Below the pieces are notes generated by a model. It searched no databases, had not been told where the DNA came from, and saw only the letters and a program-made list of their open reading frames with translations. The translations under genes were made by a program, and so were the position numbers. From an uncultured Nitrospiraceae bacterium (GTDB taxonomy: Bacteria; Nitrospirota; Thermodesulfovibrionia; Thermodesulfovibrionales; Dissulfurispiraceae), in NCBI GenBank assembly GCA_903822005.1, contig CAIJNL010000002.1, forward strand, positions 269,006 to 333,005: a stretch of DNA of 64,000 bases, written 5' to 3'. Positions within the stretch are counted from its first letter, which is position 1, and each line of letters starts with the position of its first letter. Shown piece after piece: positions 1-8,896 of this stretch.

Positions 1-36
1 TCATTTACCATATGCATTCCTGTTGTGGAGGCCTAG

Positions 37-840
37 ATGGGTGAATGGATAAAAATATTATGCGTGGATGATGAACCTAACGTTCTGACCGCGCTGAGAC
101 GTCTTTTCATGGACGACCAGTACACAATACTGACCGCCACATCGGCAGAAGACGGCCTCGAACTGCTCAGACAGAACAACGTGCAGATAGTCATTTCCGA
201 TTATCGTATGCCCCACATGAACGGTGTCGAGTTCCTGAAAGAGGTGCGAACCGTATGGCCCGACACCGTGAGGATAGTGCTTTCAGGATATGCTGACGCT
301 GCTTCGATTGTATCGGCGGTAAATGAGGGCCAGATATATAAATTCGTCCCAAAGCCATGGAATGACGACGAACTGAAAATAATCATAGCCCACGCAATAG
401 AACGTTATTACCTCTTCAGGAAAAATGCCGAGCTGACCGCTGAACTCATCAAGGTCAACTCTGAACTCAAAATACTGCTCGACGAAAAATCGAGGAACCT
501 TGAACTAAGGGGCAGAATGCTCGAAAGCAACCAGGAAATCATATACTCGCTGCCGGTGCCGGTTATGGGCATAGGTATGGACGATGTAATTGTCCAGTGT
601 AACGAGGCCTGGGCAGTGGAAACGGGTGACCACTGGAAATGTCTGGGCCAGCTCGTTGACCATGCTCTTTCCCCTGAATTGTTGCACTTCATAGAACAGG
701 TGAAGCAGAAACATAAATGCGTTACAAGGACAACAATAAACGGGATTGGGGGACGGATCTTTGGTTCTTTAATGGGTCAAACCGACGGTGCGTACAAAGG
801 CCTGATGCTCGTCTTTATAAGAGAGGACAACAGCATATGA
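37..840 (+). CDS. Response regulator with C-terminal PAS-like domain
   Basis: A 267-residue cytoplasmic signalling protein. Residues 1-120 form a receiver domain with the acidic pair D11/D12, the phospho-acceptor D55 in ISDYRMP, and the lysine of the FVPKPW motif. A helical linker (about 125-175) leads to a C-terminal segment resembling a PAS fold (YSLPVPVMGIG onward). There is no DNA-binding or enzymatic output domain. A purine-rich ribosome site (TGGAGG) lies 7 bases before the ATG. It is the first of three consecutive response regulators with near-identical receiver motifs, probably tandem duplicates of one signalling module. No partner kinase is adjacent; one may lie upstream of the window. 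Receiver assignment is firm; the PAS reading is weaker. Confidence 0.88.
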   Translation: MGEWIKILCVDDEPNVLTALRRLFMDDQYTILTATSAEDGLELLRQNNVQIVISDYRMPHMNGVEFLKEVRTVWPDTVRIVLSGYADAASIVSAVNEGQIYKFVPKPWNDDELKIIIAHAIERYYLFRKNAELTAELIKVNSELKILLDEKSRNLELRGRMLESNQEIIYSLPVPVMGIGMDDVIVQCNEAWAVETGDHWKCLGQLVDHALSPELLHFIEQVKQKHKCVTRTTINGIGGRIFGSLMGQTDGAYKGLMLVFIREDNSI

Positions 841-921
841 GTGATTGCATTTTTTTCGCTGATGAGATGGCCCGGAAAGTAATACTTCCGGAAAACGGCT
901 CCATCATAGCCCCCGGCCAAC

Positions 922-2241
922 ATGGAAAATAATCGTCCCAATATATCAAAGCGTGTACTGTTTGTAGACGATGAGGAAAACATACTCCGTTCCCTGAAGC
1001 GTCTATTCATGGCCGAAGGTTATGAGGTAATTACAGCCCTGTCCGGGGCAGAAGGGCTAACGCTCCTGAAAGGGACCGAAACACCTGTTATCATCTCTGA
1101 CCAGAGAATGCCGGGCATGTCAGGGGCCGAGTTCCTTGAGAAATCGAGGGAGATCGCGCCTGATTCAGTCAGGATTATACTTACGGGGCATGCTGATGTC
1201 GAGGCGGCCATAGGCGCCATCAACAGGGGCGGCGCCTACCGGTATGTGTCCAAGCCATGGAACAACTCTGATCTGCTGCTTGTAGTAAAGGAGGCCCTCG
1301 ACAAGTACAGCCTGGTCCAGGAGAACAGATATCTCACAGAACTCACCCTCCGGCAAAATGAGGAGCTGAAAAAGTGGAGTACCGAACTCGAATTCTATGT
1401 TCAGCAGCATACCATTGATCTGACCAGGCAGAACAAGGAATTAAAAAAACTGAACGAGAAATTCAGGAGAAACCTTGAAGAAATCATGGCATCAATGTCC
1501 GGCCTCATCGAACTCAGAAATCGGACGATGCACAGCCACTCGCACAATGTAGCTAAATTGGCTGCCATGATGGCAGGCAATATGGGGCTCTCATCTCAGG
1601 ATACCGAGACGATAATCATGGCCGCTCAGCTGCATGACATAGGCAAGATCGGCGAATCGGACATAGCCATGACCAAAACTGTGGCAGAACTCTCTGCCGA
1701 CGAGATGGCCGAATATATGAAACACCCGGTCAGGGGACAGGCGGTAATTGACTGCATGGAAGACCTGCGTGAGGCCGGCATCCTTGTCAGGCATCATCAC
1801 GAATGGTACAACGGCAAGGGTTTTCCGGACAGGCTGAAAGCAGATTCCATCCCTCTCGGCGCAATGATAATATCCCTTGCAGACGGCTTTGACAGGATGC
1901 TGCATCGCGAGCTGCGTTCAGTTGAGAGCGCCCTCAATCAGGTCAAGACCATGTTGACATCCCAATTCGATGCTGCTCTGTATGCGCCCCTCGAAAAAGC
2001 GGCCAGGGAATTTTTCATTACCACAACCTCTGCCGATGACTGCATGGAGGTGGAACTGACCGCCAAAGACCTGAAGGACGGCATGGTGCTTTCGCGCGAT
2101 GTGAGAACAGGCACCGGACTGCTTATGCTCAGAAAAAATACCATTTTGAATTTAAAAAACATAGATACTCTTACAAGGGGGTTCCATCTCGATCCTTCTA
2201 AAAGCGGGGTGTTTGTGTTCATGAAAAAGACCAGGACCTGA
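922..2241 (+). CDS. HD-GYP domain response regulator
   Basis: A 439-residue protein with an N-terminal receiver (acidic D17/D18, acceptor D60 in ISDQRMP, YVSKPW switch lysine), a coiled coil at about 125-190, and an HD-GYP phosphodiesterase domain. The HD pair is H238/D239 in LHDIGKIG, and downstream metal-binding histidines are in the HHHEW segment. Proteins of this type hydrolyse cyclic di-GMP under phosphorylation control. The signature GYP tripeptide reads GFP here (NGKGFPDRL), a conservative change seen in active relatives. The C-terminal 90 residues form an extra region of unknown role. It sits between two other receivers and is probably co-expressed with them. Confidence 0.92.
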   Translation: MENNRPNISKRVLFVDDEENILRSLKRLFMAEGYEVITALSGAEGLTLLKGTETPVIISDQRMPGMSGAEFLEKSREIAPDSVRIILTGHADVEAAIGAINRGGAYRYVSKPWNNSDLLLVVKEALDKYSLVQENRYLTELTLRQNEELKKWSTELEFYVQQHTIDLTRQNKELKKLNEKFRRNLEEIMASMSGLIELRNRTMHSHSHNVAKLAAMMAGNMGLSSQDTETIIMAAQLHDIGKIGESDIAMTKTVAELSADEMAEYMKHPVRGQAVIDCMEDLREAGILVRHHHEWYNGKGFPDRLKADSIPLGAMIISLADGFDRMLHRELRSVESALNQVKTMLTSQFDAALYAPLEKAAREFFITTTSADDCMEVELTAKDLKDGMVLSRDVRTGTGLLMLRKNTILNLKNIDTLTRGFHLDPSKSGVFVFMKKTRT

Positions 2242-2295
2242 CAGCGATGGATTCATCGCGCAAAATAGCACAGCATAAAACAGAGGGGGCCTGAC

Positions 2296-2865
2296 ATGAG
2301 AAAGGACAGCATACTCATCGTCGATGACGAGCGCAACATAATCGAGGCGCTGAAACGGACATTTATCGAAGATCCATATAATGTTTTCTCTGCTGAAAAC
2401 GCGGCCGATGGTCTAGCCATTGTGGCGGCACAGAAGATAAAGGTCGTTATCAGCGACGAGATGATGCCGGGCATGTCAGGGGCCGAGTTCCTTTCAAAGG
2501 TCGGCAGTCAGTTTCCGAATGTCGTAAGAATCATGCTGACAGGCCACGCCAGCCTGGAGGCTGCCATTAGGGCCATCAACATGGGGGAGATCTACCGCTT
2601 CCTCACCAAACCCTGGAGCGAACTCGAAATTCGCTATACCGTGAAAGCTGCAATAGAAAAATATGATCTTGAAGAGGAAAACAAAAGGCTTCTTGAGCTC
2701 ATTAAAAAGCACGCATTTAACATGAAGCTGCTAGAAAGGGAATTCCCCGGCATTACAAAACTCGAATATGACAATACTGGGTGCATAGTAGTGGACGATG
2801 TCTCCGATGAGGAAATAGCAAAGATACTGGCCGAACTCGATAACCACCCGGACGCAAAGTTTTAA
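2296..2865 (+). CDS. Response regulator, receiver plus short unknown C-terminus
   Basis: A 189-residue protein. The receiver domain (1-122) has D10/D11, acceptor D54 in ISDEMMPGMSGAEF, and the FLTKPW lysine region. After an amphipathic helix, a roughly 50-residue C-terminal segment rich in acidic residues does not match an output domain I know. The receiver is very close to that of the preceding HD-GYP protein (both carry a GMSGAEFL stretch), indicating duplication. A GAGGGGG ribosome site precedes the ATG. Its role is probably to relay or titrate phosphate, or to act through protein contacts. Confidence 0.87.
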   Translation: MRKDSILIVDDERNIIEALKRTFIEDPYNVFSAENAADGLAIVAAQKIKVVISDEMMPGMSGAEFLSKVGSQFPNVVRIMLTGHASLEAAIRAINMGEIYRFLTKPWSELEIRYTVKAAIEKYDLEEENKRLLELIKKHAFNMKLLEREFPGITKLEYDNTGCIVVDDVSDEEIAKILAELDNHPDAKF

Positions 2866-2885
2866 CCTCAGGCCCTCGGAAAAAC

Positions 2886-2951
2886 CGGACACTTCTACTT
2901 TGCTTAAAAGCGGACATTTGTACTTTGCCTTGACAAACGCTGTCCGGACAG
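2886..2951. repeat. Insertion-sequence terminal remnant (two direct repeats plus palindrome)
   Basis: Two 20-bp imperfect direct repeats start at 2886 and 2911 (17 of 20 positions match). Each begins CGGACA and ends with TACTTTGC plus two bases. They are followed at 2940-2951 by the perfect palindrome CTGTCCGGACAG. Tandem CGGACA...TACTTTG repeats are typical of IS21-family ends, where transposase binds. No transposase gene remains, so this reads as a solo end or deletion scar between the response regulators and rho. Two TTGACA-like hexamers at its right edge could act as -35 boxes. Confidence 0.5.
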
Positions 2952-3128
2952 TTGACAAAGAGCGGGATATTAGGTAACCTATGAACAGTTCGGAGAAAAC
3001 CCCCCTTAGCAGGGATAAACCATAATCAACTTTTTTGACCAGATACTTTCACTATTGAGGAAAATTCCAAATCTTGAGTATTAAAAGGTTCGACAATTTC
3101 TATTATTCACCCGGAGAGGAAAAAAAAT

Positions 3129-4391
3129 ATGGAAAATAACATTTCAATTTCAGAATTGAAACAAAAGACCGTTGACAATCTGGTGACCATGGCCAAGGAC
3201 CTTAATGTGGACACTGCCGGCGGAATGCGAAAGCAGGAACTCATTTTCGCAATCCTGCAGGCACAGACCGACAAGGCAGGCAATGTATACGGAGCGGGCG
3301 TCCTCGAAATACTGCCCGACGGCTTCGGGTTTCTGCGTTCACCCGATTACAGCTATCTGCCGTCCCCAGACGATATCTATGTCTCACCATCACAGATCAG
3401 GCGTTTTGCCTTAAGGACCGGCGACTATGTCTCAGGACAGATACGCCCTCCCAAGGAGAGTGAGCGGTATTTCGCCCTCCTCAAGGTCGAGACCATAAAC
3501 GACGAGACACCGGAAGAGAACATCAGACGTCCGCTCTTCGATAACCTGACGCCGTACTATCCGACAGAAAAAATACAGCTTGAATATGTGCAGACCGATT
3601 TTTCAATGAGGGTAATGGACCTTATCAACCCTATTGGAAAAGGCCAGCGCGGACTCGTTGTCGCAGCGCCCAGGACAGGCAAGACCATGCTTCTGCAGTC
3701 AATTGCCAAGGCAATAAGGACGAACCATCCCGAGATACATCTGATAATACTCCTGATTGACGAAAGACCGGAAGAAGTGACTGACTGGAAAAGACAGGTC
3801 ACCGGCGCCGAGATCATCAGCTCCACCTTCGACGAACCGCCGCAGCGCCATTGTCAGGTATCAGAGATGGTTATAGAAAGGGCAAAGAGGCTGGTTGAAG
3901 AGAAACGTGATGTAGTAATACTGCTTGACAGTATCACAAGGCTTGCAAGGGCGTATAACGCCATAACCCCTGCAAGTGGAAAAGTGTTATCGGGCGGACT
4001 GGACGCCAACGCCCTACAGAGGCCTAAGCGGTTTTTCGGCACTGCAAGAAATATAGAAGAAGGCGGCAGTCTTACAATTATTGCCACATCTCTGGTCGAT
4101 ACCGGCAGCAGGATGGATGACGTTATCTTTGAAGAATTCAAGGGCACAGGCAACATGGAAGTCCATCTCGACAGGAAGCTCGTCGAAAAGAGGATATTCC
4201 CCTGCATTGATATCAATGCCTCGGGTACCCGAAAGGAAGAGCTCCTTGTTGACGCCGACCAGCTCAACAAGATGTGGATACTCAGAAAAGTGCTCAATCC
4301 GCTCAGCACGGTCGAGAGCATGGAATTCCTGCTCAGCAAGCTCAAAGGCGCAAAAAGCAACAAAGACTTCCTCGAAATGATGAACAAATAG
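3129..4391 (+). CDS. rho: Transcription termination factor Rho
   Basis: A 420-residue hexameric RNA helicase that terminates untranslated transcripts; the length is standard. An N-terminal Rho helix-loop domain (1-45) precedes a cold-shock-like RNA-binding domain (about 50-120, with the GFGFLR motif). The RecA-type ATPase core has Walker A APRTGKT with catalytic K185, Walker [11 protein letters not shown], and the Q-loop and R-loop region near [16 protein letters not shown]. An AGAGG ribosome site lies 9 bases before the ATG. The gene is flanked upstream by an IS remnant and downstream, 26 bases on, by a thioesterase. Identification is secure. Confidence 0.98.
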   Translation: MENNISISELKQKTVDNLVTMAKDLNVDTAGGMRKQELIFAILQAQTDKAGNVYGAGVLEILPDGFGFLRSPDYSYLPSPDDIYVSPSQIRRFALRTGDYVSGQIRPPKESERYFALLKVETINDETPEENIRRPLFDNLTPYYPTEKIQLEYVQTDFSMRVMDLINPIGKGQRGLVVAAPRTGKTMLLQSIAKAIRTNHPEIHLIILLIDERPEEVTDWKRQVTGAEIISSTFDEPPQRHCQVSEMVIERAKRLVEEKRDVVILLDSITRLARAYNAITPASGKVLSGGLDANALQRPKRFFGTARNIEEGGSLTIIATSLVDTGSRMDDVIFEEFKGTGNMEVHLDRKLVEKRIFPCIDINASGTRKEELLVDADQLNKMWILRKVLNPLSTVESMEFLLSKLKGAKSNKDFLEMMNK

Positions 4392-4417
4392 CCACATGGA
4401 TTAGTACTGAAAAACTG

Positions 4418-4822
4418 ATGGAGCCTATTGACGATCAAAACTGTTTCGCATGCGGCAGGGACAATGAATACGGACTGAATCTCACCTTCAGCACGGCTCA
4501 GGGTAAAACCGTTTCGGAATTCAGCCTCCACAAGAGATTTCAGGGATATAAAAGTGTTGTTCATGGCGGCATTATCGCAACTATACTTGATGAAGCCATG
4601 GTCCACGCTGCTGTGGCCGAAGGCCTTTATCCGGTTACGGCCGAGATTACAGTGAGATACAAGCAGCCCCTTTTCGTGGAACGGCCCCTGGTTGTAGAGG
4701 CGGAACTGACCGCAAAAGGATCGAGAATAGTAGAGACACGGGCTTTTATTTCCGACAAGGCATCCGGCGCAATTTGTGCTGAAGCAACGGCCAAATTAGT
4801 CCCACTTAAGCAATACCCGTAA
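4418..4822 (+). CDS. PaaI-family hotdog thioesterase
   Basis: A 134-residue single-domain hotdog-fold protein. The DQNCFACGRDN opening and the HGGIIATILDEAM helix carry the residues expected of acyl-CoA thioesterases of the PaaI/YbgC superfamily, which hydrolyse acyl-CoA in the cytoplasm; the substrate cannot be told from sequence. The frame is open further upstream, but that part overlaps rho out of frame with unlikely composition, so the ATG 26 bases after the rho stop is preferred. The ribosome site is weak, consistent with coupling to rho. A long intergenic gap follows. Confidence 0.85.
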   Translation: MEPIDDQNCFACGRDNEYGLNLTFSTAQGKTVSEFSLHKRFQGYKSVVHGGIIATILDEAMVHAAVAEGLYPVTAEITVRYKQPLFVERPLVVEAELTAKGSRIVETRAFISDKASGAICAEATAKLVPLKQYP

Positions 4823-5095
4823 AGGCTTTGATACTGTTGACCATTTTCTACATGCCAGCAGCCAGTTCCACCTGTTTTTTTGAAATTTAGAAACGCCCGC
4901 TTCTCCATTTTAAGGGTTTTATTTCCCGAAGTAGCGTTTTTACAAAAATCTCCGATATAATATCAACTGCATAGAGTGAGAAGCCAGGCTTTTTGTCACC
5001 CCTTAAGCCGCCAGGTACCGAATTTAACAGGCCAGCCCAAAATGTGCTGGTCCGCAACAGATAAATAGAGAAAAGAACAAAAGGAGTTAACATCC

Positions 5096-6778
5096 ATGCC
5101 TAAATTGACCTTCGGGTCCATGTCCAGAAACATCAACTGCGCTGTCATGGCGGTCGTGATCATTCAATTGCTGTCACTCGCTGCTGTTCACTTCTCAGGA
5201 TATTCAGCCTATGCGTTTCTCGTGTCCGGTATCGTCTGTGTGTTCGCAGGCGCTTTCGCGATCCTTTTTTTGCGCTCTTCCACGGTAAAACCGCTAAAAA
5301 ACATCTCCGCCATCCTGAAATACGGCGATCTTTCCAAAAAACTGCCGGCCTCTGCCGACGATGAAATCAGTGATATGTCGGATAAATATAATCAGCTCGC
5401 AAAAAACCTGGCCGGAATGCTGTCAGACACCAAACAGACCGGACTCAGGATGGCAGTGGAGTCTGCGAAAGTTTCAAAGCGTGTCAAGGACTCTTATGAC
5501 AGCGCGAGGGAACAGGGCGCCCTGGCCGATGTAATCTTCAGCAGCAGTGACGAAGTAAGTAAGGCTGTTAATGAAGTCTCCCAGAACGCTTCGAATATTG
5601 CTGCGTCCACTTCCCAGAACCTGCAGACTGCGGGTCTGTCCCTTGCCGAACTCGAAGATGTGAAGAGACAGATGGTCGAGGTTGCAGAGAGGGTTTCAGG
5701 ATTCAGCATAACCGTCAATGAACTAAATATAAATTCAGAGAAGATCAAGGACATCGTTCTTCTGATTAAAGACATCTCGGACCAGACCAACCTTCTCGCA
5801 CTCAACGCGGCTATCGAGGCTGCGCGGGCCGGGGAACAGGGCCGCGGTTTCGCTGTTGTTGCCGACGAGGTGAGAAAGCTTGCAGAGAGGGTAAAGGGTG
5901 CTACCGAGGAAATATCGCTGAATATCAATAAAATGCTGCAGCGCGTTCAGGCCACGCTTAAAGAGACCGGCGAAATCAAGGAATACATGGACCGCACAAG
6001 GGATACCGTCAGCAAAACCTCGGAGCATTTCGCGGGTATGGTGAACGACTTTGAGAACAATAATGCTCAGTTAGGCCGCATAGCCTCAGCCATCGAGGAA
6101 CTGTCCCAGACAAATGTCGAGATCGGCGGGCAGGTTAAAGATATCCACACATTAAGTCTGAAGGTGGCGCAGAATCTTGAGGAATCAACAAAGTTTTCTT
6201 CTGACCTCAGCCAGATAGCGGAAGGCATGCTTGAGAATGTTTCACAGTTCAGGATCGGCTACGGTTCCATCGAAGAGACCATTGAGACAGCGAAACAGTT
6301 CAGAGACCTTATCGAGAGAAAATTTCAGGAGGCCCATGGCAAAGGCATTAATATCTTTGATTCCAGCTACAGGCCTGTCCCGAATACCCGGCCGCAGAAA
6401 CTTATAACCGTCTATAACGACTGGGCTGACGCTGAACTGCGTCCGGTCCTGGACAAAGGGGTCGAAGCGGTCAAAGGCTGTATCTATTTCTCTGTGTCGG
6501 ATGTGAACGGTTATGTGCCAACGCATCCTACCAGAAGTTCAAAACCCATGACAGGCAATTATGAGAGTGATCTTCTGAACAGCCGCCACCAGAGGATAAT
6601 GTTCAACAACGATACTGAAAAGAGAAGATCAAAAAATGAGCGTCCTTTCCTCCTGCAGACATACAGCAGGGACACAGGCCAGGTCATCAACGATCTTTCG
6701 ATGCCTCTGTATATAGACGGCCGTCATTGGGGCGGTATTATCGTCGGCATAGACCCGGCGGGTTTGCTGGACAAATAG
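5096..6778 (+). CDS. Methyl-accepting chemotaxis protein with C-terminal sensor domain
   Basis: A 560-residue chemoreceptor. Two hydrophobic helices lie close together near the N-terminus (about 14-33 and 38-58) with almost no periplasmic domain. A short HAMP-like region follows, then the cytoplasmic signalling coiled coil, whose hairpin tip carries the invariant [18 protein letters not shown] and [14 protein letters not shown]. After the signalling bundle there is a further domain of about 130 residues (from about 430, containing [14 protein letters not shown] and [11 protein letters not shown]) that resembles a PAS/Cache-type ligand-binding fold. Sensing is therefore probably intracellular. 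An AAGGAG site precedes the ATG. No che genes are adjacent. Confidence 0.93.
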   Translation: MPKLTFGSMSRNINCAVMAVVIIQLLSLAAVHFSGYSAYAFLVSGIVCVFAGAFAILFLRSSTVKPLKNISAILKYGDLSKKLPASADDEISDMSDKYNQLAKNLAGMLSDTKQTGLRMAVESAKVSKRVKDSYDSAREQGALADVIFSSSDEVSKAVNEVSQNASNIAASTSQNLQTAGLSLAELEDVKRQMVEVAERVSGFSITVNELNINSEKIKDIVLLIKDISDQTNLLALNAAIEAARAGEQGRGFAVVADEVRKLAERVKGATEEISLNINKMLQRVQATLKETGEIKEYMDRTRDTVSKTSEHFAGMVNDFENNNAQLGRIASAIEELSQTNVEIGGQVKDIHTLSLKVAQNLEESTKFSSDLSQIAEGMLENVSQFRIGYGSIEETIETAKQFRDLIERKFQEAHGKGINIFDSSYRPVPNTRPQKLITVYNDWADAELRPVLDKGVEAVKGCIYFSVSDVNGYVPTHPTRSSKPMTGNYESDLLNSRHQRIMFNNDTEKRRSKNERPFLLQTYSRDTGQVINDLSMPLYIDGRHWGGIIVGIDPAGLLDK

Positions 6779-6840
6779 AGTTATACGCTCCTTTATTTAA
6801 AGCGAGGTATAGGCAAATTCTTTCAGGGAGGTGTTTTTCA

Positions 6841-7146
6841 ATGAAGAAAGCAATAGGCATTCTGGTGATTGCAATACTCTGCATGGCGGTCTTTTCCCCT
6901 GTCCTGATGGCAGCTGAAAAGGGCTATGAGCTGAAAGCAGGCGCGGTATCAGTCAAGGAAGTCCTGATTGAAAATACCGGCAAAAGAGTAATCCTCCGGC
7001 TCGAATCTGGTGAGAACCTTGAAGGAACTGTGAGCAGGGTCGGAGACCTTGTCGTTCATATCTCAAAAATAGCTACCCGGGAATATTACGACGCAGTAGT
7101 CCGCATTGACAGGATAAGCGCGGTAATATTCAAAGTACGCGGCTGA
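6841..7146 (+). CDS. Small exported protein of unknown function
   Basis: A 101-residue protein with a clear Sec signal peptide (residues 1-24, cut near LMAAEKG). The mature part is about 78 residues and predicted rich in beta strands, with a VILRLESGENLEGTVSRVGD stretch suggesting a small SH3-like or Sm-like barrel. The start was chosen at the ATG preceded by GGGAGG with 8-base spacing rather than an upstream in-frame start inside the chemoreceptor gene. It lies 62 bases after the chemoreceptor and is probably co-transcribed. The function is unknown; the barrel assignment is inference. Confidence 0.75.
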   Translation: MKKAIGILVIAILCMAVFSPVLMAAEKGYELKAGAVSVKEVLIENTGKRVILRLESGENLEGTVSRVGDLVVHISKIATREYYDAVVRIDRISAVIFKVRG

Positions 7147-7181
7147 GTCTTCCTGGCGGAGCGCTAACGGTAATAAAACAG

Positions 7182-7199
7182 AGGGGACAACTGTCCCCT
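7182..7199 (+). terminator. Hairpin, possible terminator
   Basis: A perfect inverted repeat AGGGGACA-AC-TGTCCCCT is followed by TTTATAAT. It can terminate transcription after the small exported protein gene. It ends 5 bases before the ATG of the next gene, so it would also hide that gene's start region, which lacks a ribosome site. Confidence 0.55.
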
Positions 7200-7204
7200 T
7201 TATA

Positions 7205-7849
7205 ATGGAAACCTTCAACTATATAAATTATCTGGTCCTTGCCCTGCTTGTAATTGCTTGGTGCGTTTTGCACAGTGCAATGATATCAATATCAGTAACG
7301 GAATATCTGGATAAATGGCGAGGACCGCTGTATCGTTTTTACCGGCTCTTTTTCAATGTTATCGCAATACTGACGTTGGTGCCCGTAATTATGTTTGCCT
7401 CGTCGGTGCGGACGGAGCCAATATTCAACTGGGACGGCTATATGCGTATAATCTAGATAATCCTCTTCGGAATATCCGCCCTGCTGTTTTTTCTTGGAGG
7501 ACGCCGGTATAGTGCAGAACAATTCATCGGACTTAAACAGGTAAGAGTGAAAACCTCCGGCAGGGCAGTATCCCATGCCGGAAAACTCGATACTTCGGGT
7601 GTTTTGGCTGTTACCCGCCATCCCTGTTATGTCGCCTCCATTCTGATCATTTGGGCAAGACCTCTGGACATATCCGCAATTCTTGTAAATGTTATATTCA
7701 CCTGTTATCTGATTGCGGGAACTTTTATAGAAGAGAGAAAGCTTGTAAGGGAATTTGGCGATCAATACCGCACCTATCAAAAGAGAGTATCCATATTGAT
7801 TCCATACAAATGTTTGAAGCCAAAAATAATAAAACAACATAGCAACTAA
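7205..7849 (+). pseudogene. Isoprenylcysteine methyltransferase-like membrane protein, interrupted by in-frame TAG
   Basis: Two same-frame pieces (7205-7453 and 7457-7849) join into one continuous 214-residue reading if the TAG at 7454-7456 is read through; there is no frameshift. The N-terminal part has two to three membrane helices. The C-terminal part has the signature VTRHPCYVASILIIWA and the E-E-R-K-L-...-FG-YR ending of the isoprenylcysteine carboxyl methyltransferase/NnrU-like family, which methylate substrates at the membrane using S-adenosylmethionine. The stop falls inside a membrane helix between the halves. The gene has no ribosome site. Most likely it is a recent nonsense mutant; a sequencing error or readthrough is also possible. 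Confidence 0.75.
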
Positions 7850-8007
7850 AACCGTGGGCACTATAGTTGAATGCCCGTTCACGCTCGCTAAAGAAAGTAA
7901 AATATAAAGAAGGTTATACGTCAAACAAGGTGCAAAATAGCATTGGATTCTTATATAATCTTTACAAAGGCAAACATTAAATATTGTATATTAAAAGGAA
8001 GGCATGC

Positions 8008-8895
8008 ATGGCAAATGTAAGGCAACCACTCGCTGAAGTCTTCGGCCACTTGATTAATGACCATACAGAAAAAGCCGTTAGATATCGCTCTCATCGTCTT
8101 TGTCCTTTTAATAATAAAGTACCGAATTGTACGAAAGATAAAGCGAAAGACCCTCTTGGCGTTTGCAGTATTTACCACGAAGACCATCCAGTACTAACTT
8201 GTCCTATCAGATTTCGTGAAAACTGGATAATTACCGATGACGCTGCTTCTTTCTTTTTTCAGAACAATGCTAATTGGAGTTCTTTAACTGAAGTGCGTTT
8301 GAATGACGCTCAAGGAAAGTCCGCTGGGAATATTGATGTTGTTCTTGTTGCTTATAACGACAAAGGAAAGATTTATGATTTCGGAGCGCTGGAAGTTCAG
8401 GCTGTATATATTTCAGGGAATGTACGTGAACCTTTCGAGTACTTTATGAAAGACCCAAAAGTTCGGGCATCAATGGATTGGTCTAAAGAGCCCAACTATC
8501 CCCGGCCTGATTACCTCTCATCCTCACGGAAAAGACTTGCACCTCAACTTCTTTTCAAGGGCGGCATCCTGCATAGTTGGCAAAAGAAAGTAGTTGTTGC
8601 ATTAAATAAGACATTCTTTGACACTCTACCAAAGTTGAAAAGAGTCCATAAATCCAAAGCAGATATTGCGTGGCTTATTTACGATTTGGAACTCATTAAA
8701 GAAAAAGGCAATGAAGTCGGCAGATATTCGCTAAATAAAGTGGACGAAGTCTTCACCGAGTTCGAACCTGCTCTTATTTCAATAACCACAGCATCTCCTG
8801 GAAAAGTAGATGACTTTATAAAGCTTCTTCAGGAAAAACTAGACGATCAGATCGAAACGCCTCCTATTAACAAAACAATTGAGAAGCCCTTCTAA
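8008..8895 (+). CDS. NotI-family type II restriction endonuclease
   Basis: A 295-residue protein. An N-terminal four-cysteine cluster (C32, C41, C53, C65) fits the iron-binding Cys4 motif of NotI. The putative catalytic residues are D110 (NIDVVLV) and E129/Q131 (LEVQ), matching the D...ExQ variant of the PD-(D/E)xK site in NotI. Family members cut long DNA targets; this one is shorter than NotI itself (383 residues). The ATG was chosen because AAGGAAGG lies 5 bases upstream; a TTG 8 codons earlier is also in frame. It is followed one base later by an adenine methylase gene. Both genes are AT-richer than their neighbours, suggesting horizontal transfer. Confidence 0.85.
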   Translation: MANVRQPLAEVFGHLINDHTEKAVRYRSHRLCPFNNKVPNCTKDKAKDPLGVCSIYHEDHPVLTCPIRFRENWIITDDAASFFFQNNANWSSLTEVRLNDAQGKSAGNIDVVLVAYNDKGKIYDFGALEVQAVYISGNVREPFEYFMKDPKVRASMDWSKEPNYPRPDYLSSSRKRLAPQLLFKGGILHSWQKKVVVALNKTFFDTLPKLKRVHKSKADIAWLIYDLELIKEKGNEVGRYSLNKVDEVFTEFEPALISITTASPGKVDDFIKLLQEKLDDQIETPPINKTIEKPF

Positions 8896-8896
8896 A

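Noticed and set aside
3854..4606. Long minus-strand frame across rho and the thioesterase
   Set aside because: Antisense to two recognised genes and crosses their boundary.
4823..5095. Possible cyclic di-GMP riboswitch before the chemoreceptor gene
   Set aside because: The conserved GEMM core blocks are absent; only short GC-rich pieces are seen.
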